NCBI RefSeq assembly: GCF_000938305.1
Contig: NZ_JYMT01000010.1
Span: 187,119-251,118, forward strand
Source of the DNA: Bradyrhizobium sp. LTSP885
GTDB lineage: Bacteria > Pseudomonadota > Alphaproteobacteria > Rhizobiales > Xanthobacteraceae
Direction: 5' to 3'
DNA: 64,000 nt
How positions within the stretch are numbered: position 1 is the first letter of the stretch; each line of letters opens with the position of its first letter. Below are positions 1 to 8,274 of the stretch, piece after piece. The position numbers and the translations under genes were made by a program. The notes beneath the pieces are model-generated. The model was not told the origin of the DNA. It did not search any database and was given only the letters and a program-made list of their open reading frames with translations.

Positions 1-1302
1 GTTCGTTTCGACCGGACCGTATTCGCCGCGCGACCGTGGCTGGGCGATGCCGCTTGGCCGATCAATCTGGAAGATATCGAGCCATTCTACGCCGAGTGCG
101 AAACGCTGCTGGGTCTGCCTGGCGAGCTAAACGACGATCGCACAGTGATAAGGAGGCTGCAAACTCCCTCGGAACACTGCGACGCTGATCTCGAATACTT
201 CTTCACACGTTGGCTGACCGAGAAAAACTTTCGATACCGCTTCGCCCGGTCTCTCGAAAGCAATCCGAACATAACCGTGATCACCGATGCGCCGGTGACA
301 AGCTTGAGGATGCATTCCGGCAAGGCTGATGTCGCCGCCGTTACAATTGGCCTTGGTCCGAAGGCAGTCGATGTTCCTGCCCGTCACGTTGTCCTGGCCA
401 ACGGAACGGTCGAGCTGGTGCGCCTGCTGCTGCATCAAACGACGGATGGCGAGGCACCGCCGTGGGCTGGCAATCGGTGGCTGGGGCATGGCTTCATGGA
501 CCATCTGGAGGGCACTATCGCGAGCATCGTGCCTCTCGACAAAAAGCTGTTCCGGAACTTGTTCGATAACGTCTTCCTGCAGGGAATGAAACTTCAGCCG
601 CGCCTGAAAATATCTGAGCAGCGCCAACTCAGGGACGAACTGCTCGGCGCGGCCATCCACGTTAAATTCGAGGCGCAGGAGCATGTGCAGAATGCCAAGA
701 TATTCCTGGCCGGCCTACTAAAAGGACGTCTGTCCAATCCCAAAAAGATCACGTCCGAGATCTGGGCTGCTGCACGTCTCGGAGTGCCGATGGCCTGGCA
801 CTATCTGGTCAACCAGCGAATCTGGTCGCCGATGAATGGCAACATCCAGCTGCGTGTCATGCTTGAGCAAGTTCCCTTGGCGGACAGCACGATCAAGCTC
901 TCGGAAGCGCTGGACAAATATGGAATGCGCGTCGCTGAGTTGACGTGGGCGGTCTCAGGCGAAGTCGAAGTCAGGACTATTCAGGCCGCTGCGGCGCTGG
1001 CGAAGCAATATTTCGAGAGTCGCGGAATTGCTCAAGTCACCATTCCGGATCAGGTCTTGGCCGGTGGCCCCGAGCTGCTTGCCTCGTTCGTGGACACGTT
1101 CCATCACATGGGCGGAGCTCGAATGGGCACTTCCGAATCCAACGGCGTGGTTGACCCGATAGGCCGCGTCTTCGGTTGCAATAACCTCTATGTCATGGGC
1201 GCCGCCGTATTCCCCGCATCTGGCTTTGCCAACCCGACTTTCACGGCCATGGCGCTGGCGCTTCGCACCGCCGAGGTGATCAGGCAGCAGGTACAGCAAT
1301 GA
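1..1302 (+). CDS. GMC-family oxidoreductase, C-terminal part (5' end outside window)
   Basis: The frame is open from base 1, so the gene starts upstream; 433 residues are visible and the N-terminal FAD-binding Rossmann motif is missing. The C-terminal GMC oxidoreductase domain is clear: FHHMGGARMGT with His368/His369 (numbered from base 1), a following NNLYVMGAAVFP stretch, and the terminal GFANPTFTAMALA block with Asn411-Pro412. In this family the His and the Asn/His pair act on the alcohol substrate and FAD accepts the hydride. Substrate cannot be told; the location next to sugar enzymes suggests oxidation of a sugar or polyol. The stop overlaps the next start (ATGA at 1299-1302), so it is translationally coupled to the aldo/keto reductase. 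Confidence 0.9.
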   Translation, partial: VRFDRTVFAARPWLGDAAWPINLEDIEPFYAECETLLGLPGELNDDRTVIRRLQTPSEHCDADLEYFFTRWLTEKNFRYRFARSLESNPNITVITDAPVTSLRMHSGKADVAAVTIGLGPKAVDVPARHVVLANGTVELVRLLLHQTTDGEAPPWAGNRWLGHGFMDHLEGTIASIVPLDKKLFRNLFDNVFLQGMKLQPRLKISEQRQLRDELLGAAIHVKFEAQEHVQNAKIFLAGLLKGRLSNPKKITSEIWAAARLGVPMAWHYLVNQRIWSPMNGNIQLRVMLEQVPLADSTIKLSEALDKYGMRVAELTWAVSGEVEVRTIQAAAALAKQYFESRGIAQVTIPDQVLAGGPELLASFVDTFHHMGGARMGTSESNGVVDPIGRVFGCNNLYVMGAAVFPASGFANPTFTAMALALRTAEVIRQQVQQ

Positions 1303-2306
1303 CTTCCACGACGGGCGGAACAGGACGAGCACTGGAGCAGATCGGCTTTGGATGCTCGCACATAACGGGTGGGTTCGAGGCACGCACAAATGTGCGCCTG
1401 CTGCGGCGAGCCTATGATCTCGGGCTAAGGCACTTCGACACCGCCCCGATGTACGGCCACGGTACGTCTGAGGAAGTCCTGGGCGCCGCCTTTCGGGGCG
1501 AGCGGCACAATGTGGTCATCGCGACCAAGGTCGGCATTCCGCATGGCGAGCTGAACCCGAGGAGGCAACTGCTTCGCCTGATTGCCACCCCGCTTCGTCG
1601 ATGGACCCCGGGCCTGTCGAAACTGGCGGCCAGGCGGATTTATTCAGCGCCGGCCCAGACGGACTTCTCGCCCTCATTCGTCGATCGATCGATTGAGAAG
1701 TCACTGAAGAAGCTGCAAACCGATTACATCGATCTGCTGCTGCTTCACGAAGTCCGGCCGGCTGATATCTCTCAGGAACTGCTTGCCAAGCTGCAGGCGC
1801 TGGTCCGGGAGGGAAAGGTGCGCCGGCTCGGTATTGGGACCAGCATCGAAAGCATGAAGCACATCAGGGAGGCGGGCCTTGAGTTCGAGGTCTATCAGCG
1901 GCCCTGGTCGGTCTTCGTGCCGGATGAGGAGTTATTCGCTGATCGATATCAAATATTTCATGGAAGCATTCTTGGTGCGATGCGAGCCGTCGGCGAGAAG
2001 CTTCGTGGGGACGCAGAGTCCCGGAAGCGGCTGGAGGGTCTCTGCGGGCTCGAAATCCGATCTTCCGACGATATCGCCAAAGTTCTGCTGTTGGCTGCGA
2101 TTTCGGCGAACCCCCGGGGGCTGGTTCTGTTCAGCTCGCGGAGCAAGCACAGGGTCACGTCCTATCTGAAGTTTGCGCAAGGCGCGGGCACCGGGCCTGA
2201 TCTGCTGCGCGCGCTTCGAAGCTGGCTTGGCGTGTCGGACATCGTGCCGTCGCGCGGTGCAGCTTCCCGTTTAGAAACTGAAAATCAAGAAGTTGACGAT
2301 GGTTGA
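1299..2306 (+). CDS. Aldo/keto reductase family protein
   Basis: This is a 335-residue NAD(P)H-dependent TIM-barrel oxidoreductase. The AKR tetrad is recognisable: Asp47 and Tyr52 in FDTAPMYGHG, Lys77 in VVIATKVG and His150 in DLLLLHE. Typical length is 300-340 residues. It overlaps the GMC oxidoreductase by 4 bp and the following glycosyltransferase by 8 bp, so the three form one operon. The pairing of an oxidase-type and a reductase-type enzyme would fit epimerisation or modification of a sugar, but that is inference. Substrate is unknown. Confidence 0.88.
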   Translation: MTSTTGGTGRALEQIGFGCSHITGGFEARTNVRLLRRAYDLGLRHFDTAPMYGHGTSEEVLGAAFRGERHNVVIATKVGIPHGELNPRRQLLRLIATPLRRWTPGLSKLAARRIYSAPAQTDFSPSFVDRSIEKSLKKLQTDYIDLLLLHEVRPADISQELLAKLQALVREGKVRRLGIGTSIESMKHIREAGLEFEVYQRPWSVFVPDEELFADRYQIFHGSILGAMRAVGEKLRGDAESRKRLEGLCGLEIRSSDDIAKVLLLAAISANPRGLVLFSSRSKHRVTSYLKFAQGAGTGPDLLRALRSWLGVSDIVPSRGAASRLETENQEVDDG

Positions 2307-3474
2307 AAACGCAAGCAACGGGCCGCCAGCCTACGACCGCATTTATGTTTACGCCGCGCGTGACCCGATCCATTATTCGGGGTCACCCTACTACTTCATG
2401 CAGAATCTGCGCGAGGTGATCGGGGATTGCGACGGTTCGATCATCCGGCCGATTCCCCTCAAAAGAATCAGTGAAATCCCGTTCACCTATCTGCGCTGGG
2501 GGCTCAAAACCGGGACTTTTGAAAAGTCCGCGTTCTTCTTTTCGAATGAGTATCACGAGGCCAGTGTTCGGGGCGTGCCGATCAGCATCTCGAAGGACAC
2601 CGGGATCATCAGTTTCACCAGTTTGATGGCGCGCTCGTTGTGGCGCGCGATCGACGACGTCGATGATTGCCGCCTGTACGTCTATCGAGACGCCACATAC
2701 ATCCAGCTCCTTGAGCAGTTCAAATACGCGCGGACGTTAACGGCGGGAGGCCGGCAAGAGCTGATCGAGAACGAAACCAGATTGTACGCGCGGGCGCGCC
2801 GCGTGTTCGTCTACGATCAGGTGATCCGAGGTGTTCTGGTCGAGCGGTACGGCGTGGACGAGAAAAAGATCTACGTGACGGGGCGTGGACTGAACATGTC
2901 GCGGCCAGATTTTGAACTCGCCTGCAGGATGCGGGAAGCTCGCCGCGCGCGGTCCGATGACCGAATTGTCTTGACTATCGTCGGTCGGGACGCCGTGCGG
3001 AAGGGGGTTTTGCAGATCATCGAGGCCATCGATACGCTTTCCGCTGCCGAGCAAGGCCGGATCCGGTTGCGTGTTGTCGGTCCCGATCGGAGCTTGATCC
3101 CCGCCCGCGGTTATGTCGAGGCACTCGGCTTCGTGTCGAGCAAGCGCAAGCTGCTGGAGATCCTCGCGAGCACGGATGTCGGCGTGCTGATGTCGTCGGC
3201 GGAGGGAGGTGTCCCCGGCAGTCTTCGGGAGTTTACCTGCCTCGGCATCCCCTGCTGGGTCGCCTGGCTTCCACAATATGAAGGTGGGTTGAACGAGCAG
3301 CTGGTTTTCAAGGAGCAGTTTCCGCTCGAGAAGAGGAACATGGCGCAGACGCTGCGAGATATTCTGTCGCATTCGATGGACGACCTTGTCCGGAAGGGAA
3401 TGGCGGGTTTTGGGTACGTCGGATGGCGGGATCAAGCGGCCGCGGTTTACGGATACATGCAACTCGACCGGTGA
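2299..3474 (+). CDS. Glycosyltransferase, GT-B fold (family 1/4-like)
   Basis: A 391-residue protein from ATG 2299, preceded by AAGAAG; an in-frame TTG at 2293 is the alternative start. The C-terminal half has the nucleotide-sugar binding layout of GT4-like enzymes: a strand at LTIVGRDAVRKG with the catalytic-domain loop, RLRVVGPD, then TDVGVLMSSAEGGVPGSLREF, which corresponds to the E-x7-E region although the second acidic residue is displaced. The N-terminal half is divergent. It probably adds a sugar to a lipid-linked repeat unit on the cytoplasmic face of the membrane. It is last in the GMC oxidoreductase-AKR operon. Donor and acceptor are unknown. Confidence 0.8.
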   Translation: MVENASNGPPAYDRIYVYAARDPIHYSGSPYYFMQNLREVIGDCDGSIIRPIPLKRISEIPFTYLRWGLKTGTFEKSAFFFSNEYHEASVRGVPISISKDTGIISFTSLMARSLWRAIDDVDDCRLYVYRDATYIQLLEQFKYARTLTAGGRQELIENETRLYARARRVFVYDQVIRGVLVERYGVDEKKIYVTGRGLNMSRPDFELACRMREARRARSDDRIVLTIVGRDAVRKGVLQIIEAIDTLSAAEQGRIRLRVVGPDRSLIPARGYVEALGFVSSKRKLLEILASTDVGVLMSSAEGGVPGSLREFTCLGIPCWVAWLPQYEGGLNEQLVFKEQFPLEKRNMAQTLRDILSHSMDDLVRKGMAGFGYVGWRDQAAAVYGYMQLDR

Positions 3475-3597
3475 TGGGACGAGCCTTGAGTTCGCCCGCG
3501 GCGTCGATCCAGAGATGCGCGGGACGCCGGCGACTTCAATTGCACCCTATAGAAGCGCGTTGCAGGAAGCGCGTAAACGGTTTCCGCTTCGACATCG

Positions 3598-4260
3598 CTA
3601 ACGAACGTCCGAATAGGCCAGTTCGAGATTGTCTCGACACAGCTGCGAGTCGAAATCCCGCCGTTTGCGAAACTCGGCCATTCGACCATGCATTGCAACG
3701 AGCTCGGCGAACTGCTCGATCACACGGTAGTCCCGACCCGCATAGTCGTCGACCAGGAGCCTGGTTGCGGTATCGATCCGCAACAGGCTCTCAAGCGCGC
3801 AGGCAATCCGGAACCGGCCGTCAACCAGGATCAGGTCGGGTATTTCCGTGAGCACCTTCCACGGTGCCTGCGGCAAGCTCTTCCACCGCGCGATCCTTGC
3901 CGGCGTGGGGTGGTCAAAGATCGGATAACCCCAGTCCCTTGTTGCTCCGATTTGCGGCGTCAGGATCGAGATCTCGGCGTCCGTCTTGGGCAGCGCCGCT
4001 TGCACGGTTCTGGCGAAGATCGCGTCCGGCTCGACGCTGACCAATCGAGCTACGTGCTTGGCGGCCATTATTGTCGAGCCTCCGCTGCCGTATTCGAGAT
4101 AAATCCGGCTGCTGCTTATGGCGGTGGTGAAGAACTCGAGGCCACCCTGGTCAAAATCAGCAACGGAGCTAACTGAATAACCAACGAGATGCTTCCGCAG
4201 GACATAGCGGCCAGCGCGATAGAAATAGTGAAGCGGATTCAATTTGCTCTGGCGTTCCAC
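3598..4260 (-). CDS. Class I SAM-dependent methyltransferase-like protein
   Basis: A 220-residue protein starting at GTG 4260, with AGG about 10 bases upstream. The motif YLEYGSGGST (Glu56 to Thr63) matches the glycine-rich SAM-binding loop and VSVEPD supplies the acidic residue (Glu77) at the end of strand 2. Later LILVDGRFR is a motif IV-like segment. Such short proteins are common in polysaccharide loci, where they may methylate sugars. It is convergent with the preceding glycosyltransferase and stands alone. Methyltransferase assignment is by fold motif only; the substrate is unknown. Confidence 0.7.
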   Translation of the reverse strand: MERQSKLNPLHYFYRAGRYVLRKHLVGYSVSSVADFDQGGLEFFTTAISSSRIYLEYGSGGSTIMAAKHVARLVSVEPDAIFARTVQAALPKTDAEISILTPQIGATRDWGYPIFDHPTPARIARWKSLPQAPWKVLTEIPDLILVDGRFRIACALESLLRIDTATRLLVDDYAGRDYRVIEQFAELVAMHGRMAEFRKRRDFDSQLCRDNLELAYSDVR

Positions 4261-4451
4261 GACTTCGGACCTAGGTTGTCAGGGCAGACAATGGTTCTTC
4301 TCAAGCGTGCGTCCTAATCACCGTTCGACAACAACGCCGGTACTTGACCATCTCACATCGGCATAGGCCGGCTCGATCGCATTTGACAAAGCCGTTGGCC
4401 GGCGCACAATGGTCTTCAATTATTTCACTTTCAACCTAGGTTAGTATTTTT

Positions 4452-5201
4452 ATGCAGGTATCTCTACTAAAAAGGATGTTGCCGTCACCGATCCTCAGAT
4501 TGGCTGGAAGTATTCGTGCATCCTACCGTCATTGGTACCTCAGTCGTCTCCCGCCTGCCGAGGCTTTTGATGCGGTGTACCGTGGGCAGATGTGGAAGCA
4601 GTCCGAATCTCTCTCCGGGCCGGGGAGCAGCGGAATCTGGGCGGTCGAATTCAGGCGAATAGTTTCCAATCTGGTTGCAGCGAACGCTATCCGGTCGATA
4701 GCGGATATCGGATGTGGCGACTTCATGGTCGGAGCGGAGCTCGCACCCCTTGTGAGCTCGATGATCGGAATCGACGTCTCAAAGTTCATAATCGAGCGAA
4801 ATAGAACCACTTACGATTATCTGCCAAATGTCAGCTTTGAGGTAGGCAATATTTGCGAGAGCAAACTTCCCGCCGTCGAGCTCATCCTTGTGCGTCAGGT
4901 CCTGCAGCACCTTTCGAATGCTCAGGTCGAATTGGCGCTGAAGAATATCGAAGCAAGCGGAGCAAAATACGCGATAATCGCTGAACACGTGATGCGTCCG
5001 CAGAAGATGACAACACCAAATCTCGACCTTGCGTCTCACTCGGTTCGTACGAGAGTCGCCATGGGATCCGGTGTGGTCATCACCGCTGCACCGTTCTCCA
5101 GAAGCGCCGAATTGCTGGAGTTGGTTGAACCCGACCCCTCGACAATGGCCGAGCCGGGTTCTGTACTCGCCGTATATCTCATGAGGCTGCAAAAGGATTA
5201 G
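4452..5201 (+). CDS. Class I SAM-dependent methyltransferase
   Basis: A 249-residue protein from ATG 4452. The SAM-binding motif I is IADIGCGDF (Asp85, Gly87, Gly89), strand 2 ends in IGIDVS (Asp108), and LILVRQVLQHLSN resembles the motif IV/V segment of small-molecule methyltransferases. No recognisable DNA- or protein-binding extension. It is flanked by convergent and opposite-strand surface-polysaccharide genes, so O-methylation of a sugar residue is the likeliest role, by context only. The region is noticeably AT-richer than the right half of the window, which hints at separate acquisition. Confidence 0.78.
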   Translation: MQVSLLKRMLPSPILRLAGSIRASYRHWYLSRLPPAEAFDAVYRGQMWKQSESLSGPGSSGIWAVEFRRIVSNLVAANAIRSIADIGCGDFMVGAELAPLVSSMIGIDVSKFIIERNRTTYDYLPNVSFEVGNICESKLPAVELILVRQVLQHLSNAQVELALKNIEASGAKYAIIAEHVMRPQKMTTPNLDLASHSVRTRVAMGSGVVITAAPFSRSAELLELVEPDPSTMAEPGSVLAVYLMRLQKD

Positions 5202-5347
5202 TCTATTTGGATATTGAGTATTGCGCGGACGAGCGCCCCGCTGATTAGCGGAATTGGAGCCAAGTATCTTCCAGTTTGTTCGGGAGTGACATTCCTGAGA
5301 TGGCCTTGATCCAGAGACGGCTACTGCGGCAAGCGTCGAGCTCGGTC

Positions 5348-6208
5348 TCATTCGTTACACTCTGGAATGTTGCGCTTCAGAAAGGCGGAAAGCTCCTTTA
5401 AGCCGTCTATCGTTGGATGAATATCATCTCGATAAAAATCACGAGACCAATGCGGGTTTTCGGCAAGACTTAGTACCGTGGTTCGATAGGATTGGAGCTT
5501 TGGGGCATAGGCTTCCAGGTTACTTTTTCGGAGAGTATCGCTCTGAATTTCCGCTCTATCCGGATACAAGACGATCGTGAGGGGGCCGCTATACGTAGAC
5601 CGCATATTGCGGAGTTCTGTGGCCCAGTCGTCATCGGTGGATTTCGACTTTGTATTATCTTCGTGAAAGAAATATTTTGAAGTCAAGTACCATAAGCCGC
5701 TTATCGGGCGATGAGTTGGATGAGTGAGTTCTGATGACCAGACCGACGCGCTACCGAAGTCGCCCGAGTTCAGGATCAGAACGACTCGATTGATGTCGCT
5801 CAGTAGACGGTCGTGGATGCGAAGATATCTGAGTTCGTTCAGGAGAGCCCAACTTCCCGCAGACGCAGGCCAGACGTCAGGACATTCCCGGTTGAGCAGC
5901 GGGCCGAGCCTTTGGTCTTGAGGTATGAGATTTCCTCCCAGAACAATGCTGTCGCCGACCAGCAGGATATTGCGAGCCGACTTGGAGGGATCATAGAGCT
6001 TGGCAACGCCCATACTAAGGTCGTTAAAAGCCCAATCGTTTCTGTTCAAATACGAGCCGTGTTGGTTCGGCGCTAGCAAATAGCCCAGTTCTTTGCTGTT
6101 GCTGTAAAGCGGAAATTCCAAGAGACCAAATTGGCGAATTAGCACCTCGACCGAGAGAAGGACCCCGACGGCAGCTGCGCATACTCCGCCTAAAAAACGA
6201 AATCGCAT
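5348..6208 (-). CDS. SGNH/GDSL-type hydrolase-like protein, membrane anchored
   Basis: A 286-residue protein with an N-terminal hydrophobic segment (about residues 7-27), then an SGNH-hydrolase core: ILLVGDSIVLGG with candidate nucleophile Ser87, LILNSGDFG as the block with an Asn, and DDIHPT with Asp261 and His264 as the rest of the triad. SGNH proteins in polysaccharide clusters act as O-acetylesterases or O-acetyltransferase partners outside the membrane. The next gene in the same direction upstream is an OafA-type acyltransferase (start 7309), so the pair may act together on acetyl groups; that is inference. Confidence 0.72.
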   Translation of the reverse strand: MRFRFLGGVCAAAVGVLLSVEVLIRQFGLLEFPLYSNSKELGYLLAPNQHGSYLNRNDWAFNDLSMGVAKLYDPSKSARNILLVGDSIVLGGNLIPQDQRLGPLLNRECPDVWPASAGSWALLNELRYLRIHDRLLSDINRVVLILNSGDFGSASVWSSELTHPTHRPISGLWYLTSKYFFHEDNTKSKSTDDDWATELRNMRSTYSGPLTIVLYPDRAEIQSDTLRKSNLEAYAPKLQSYRTTVLSLAENPHWSRDFYRDDIHPTIDGLKELSAFLKRNIPECNE

Positions 6209-6259
6209 ATGTTTCGGCCCTGGACGTACAGGTGGAGGTGAACGGACAATTGGTGCGCT

Positions 6260-7309
6260 CTATTGAGCCTTCTCCGAAGCCATCGATGGCGACGCAGCGG
6301 ATTGATCGGGGCGTAATCTTCCGTCCGGGACTGGCTTTGCGGCCGTTCGTCCCGAGAACCTGATCTTGTCAAACATGATCGCCAACGCCACTGTCGCCGT
6401 CGCGAACACGATCAGGTTGGCCGGAAAGGCGATACTCCGTAGCACGTCCATATGCAGGATGTAGTCATGGATCAAATATATCTGCAGCGTAAGGCCGGCC
6501 AAGAGGGCTATCATTCCACCAAAATTTTCAATGATCACTCTGTTCACGGTTGGATGGCGTGCCGCGCGGAATGCGAAGACGAGAAAAGCGGCTGCCGGCA
6601 CGCGATCGATAATCTGCAACTGAAATGGAACGAAGCGGCCAAGCGATGCGACGAACAGGTAATACGCCGCGGCTGAAAGCAGTAAGAAAACTATGTCGTA
6701 ATTGCTGCCGAACGTTTTGCTCTGATAACGAGCCATATAAACCCCAAGTGCCATTGTTCCGAAATAGTAGATCATGCGGAGAGGCACAACAACCGAGGTC
6801 TGCACATTAAAGTTCTCGGTGATCCATGCAGTCTTCTCGGCGAATATCGAAAAAAGCAAAATGTACACGATGCTGATGACTACAAAGAGGTAGATGTATT
6901 CTCTCTTTGTTTTCAAGCGCGACATGACGAAATAGATAGGGAGATAGAAGGCCATAATTGCAGGCAAAAACCAATAGACCTTGGATACGATGTACAACCA
7001 AAAGAAATCCGAAAGGGTGTGTATCTGGAAATGGCCGACGAGCACCAGGAAAGTGACGACCACAAACAGTGGCTCATAAATCCGAGCCAATCGCCGCTTT
7101 AACCATTGCCAAAGCGGCTCAGCTTTTTTGTCAAAGCTCAGGAAAAGTCCGTAACCCGAAACGAAAAAGAACAGCTCGTTTCCAAACATGCCGCCCGTGC
7201 CGAGCTGGGGGATTGGATAAAACTCATCCAAATGCGAATTGACTACCAGCAAAATCGCCGCAGCTTTCAATATGTCCAGACTAGTATCGTTCGATTTGAT
7301 GAGTGTCAT
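6260..7309 (-). CDS. Acyltransferase family 3 (OafA/WecH-type) membrane protein
   Basis: A 349-residue polytopic protein with about ten hydrophobic segments. The N-terminus (LDILKAAAILLVVNSHLDEF, His26) matches the Acyl_transf_3 signature around the catalytic His, followed by GNELFFFVSGYGLFLSF. These enzymes move acetyl or other acyl groups from acyl-CoA across the membrane to polysaccharide sugars. GGAG lies directly upstream of ATG 7309. GC content here is low: 28 G/C in the 60 bases 6661-6720, against 37 of 60 at 41461-41520, which fits a foreign origin. Confidence 0.88.
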   Translation of the reverse strand: MTLIKSNDTSLDILKAAAILLVVNSHLDEFYPIPQLGTGGMFGNELFFFVSGYGLFLSFDKKAEPLWQWLKRRLARIYEPLFVVVTFLVLVGHFQIHTLSDFFWLYIVSKVYWFLPAIMAFYLPIYFVMSRLKTKREYIYLFVVISIVYILLFSIFAEKTAWITENFNVQTSVVVPLRMIYYFGTMALGVYMARYQSKTFGSNYDIVFLLLSAAAYYLFVASLGRFVPFQLQIIDRVPAAAFLVFAFRAARHPTVNRVIIENFGGMIALLAGLTLQIYLIHDYILHMDVLRSIAFPANLIVFATATVALAIMFDKIRFSGRTAAKPVPDGRLRPDQSAASPSMASEKAQ

Positions 7310-7362
7310 TTCTCCGGGCCTTGGCTAAGCGAAATATCGTGAGCCGAACCGTGCAATTGTAA

Positions 7363-8274
7363 TTAATTCGGAATGAATGCGCGAACCCCGTATACGTTCA
7401 TGGTATACGGAAGATTGAGCTTATGACTAGCGGCGTTCATGATCACGTAGAAGTTCTGTTTCCTGGCGATCTCCGGCACTGATTCACCTTTGGCGACGTA
7501 CTGGATCTTATCGTCGTGCCAGAAGGTGATCGTCAGGGTCTTTGGGTCGAACCCAGCCGCAAACTTATGACGGTGTGAACGATCTATCCTTTGATTGTAG
7601 AGATCAGGATTGCTCCGTACCCGCGTATAATTGGGCCAGGTCCCTGACCATGAGATAGCGGTACCCATGGGGCCGGGTGCGAATCCTCCCTCATCAACAT
7701 CTATCTCGATCCAGCGTTCAAAGCCACGCTCGTCAGGTTGATAACTGTCGTCAAGTCGCTGGTTGTGCTCGATCGGCATCAACCAAACAGCAGGAAAATG
7801 ATCGTGATCGTTGTCGGACAACGATACCTCGAACTCAACGAAAAATCCGTCAGTGCCTCGAAGAAGGGGCAACGCGCCTGGGGTCATGGTTCTCGGAACG
7901 GTCGCTAGCGCGCCACCGAAAGATATCGAGAGCGATCCGTCAGCATTGTCCGTGTAAAGCGACTTTGGAGGAACTGCTTTGTCCCACCACACCCCGTTGT
8001 AGAGCTTGGCAGAGTCTCCTCTGCCGTCCATCGATATGTCAGAAACGTTTGGACAGATATTGAAAGCTAATCTTGTGAACCCAAGCTTGGTCGCCCCCTC
8101 CGGCAACGGTCCGTCATTACAGGCCCAAGCTTGAGCGATCAAAGCGAAGGTCGAGACAACCAAACCGCAAAGAATGCTGCGCACTATTCTTCCGGAGAGA
8201 GGGCAAAGAAGAGTATGGCGTCCGGCGGGTTGCATCGAGTGGGAAGTCGCGTTGCTGTTCTTTGCGCGCTTCAT
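7363..8274 (-). CDS. Secreted GH16-like glycoside hydrolase (beta-glucanase/EPS depolymerase type)
   Basis: A 303-residue protein with a hydrophobic signal segment (about residues 31-50) ending near AQAWA. The body carries HFPAVWLMP, the typical strand before the GH16 active site, and the catalytic pattern WIEIDVDE with Glu190, Asp192 and Glu195 spaced as in the GH16 E-I-D-x-x-E motif. GH16 enzymes in rhizobial EPS loci (ExoK, ExsH) cut nascent polysaccharide to set chain length. The start at 8274 overlaps the polymerase-like gene by 4 bp, so production and trimming are coupled. The catalytic motif is intact. The true start may be at residue 14. Exact linkage specificity is unknown. Confidence 0.8.
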   Translation of the reverse strand: MKRAKNSNATSHSMQPAGRHTLLCPLSGRIVRSILCGLVVSTFALIAQAWACNDGPLPEGATKLGFTRLAFNICPNVSDISMDGRGDSAKLYNGVWWDKAVPPKSLYTDNADGSLSISFGGALATVPRTMTPGALPLLRGTDGFFVEFEVSLSDNDHDHFPAVWLMPIEHNQRLDDSYQPDERGFERWIEIDVDEGGFAPGPMGTAISWSGTWPNYTRVRSNPDLYNQRIDRSHRHKFAAGFDPKTLTITFWHDDKIQYVAKGESVPEIARKQNFYVIMNAASHKLNLPYTMNVYGVRAFIPN

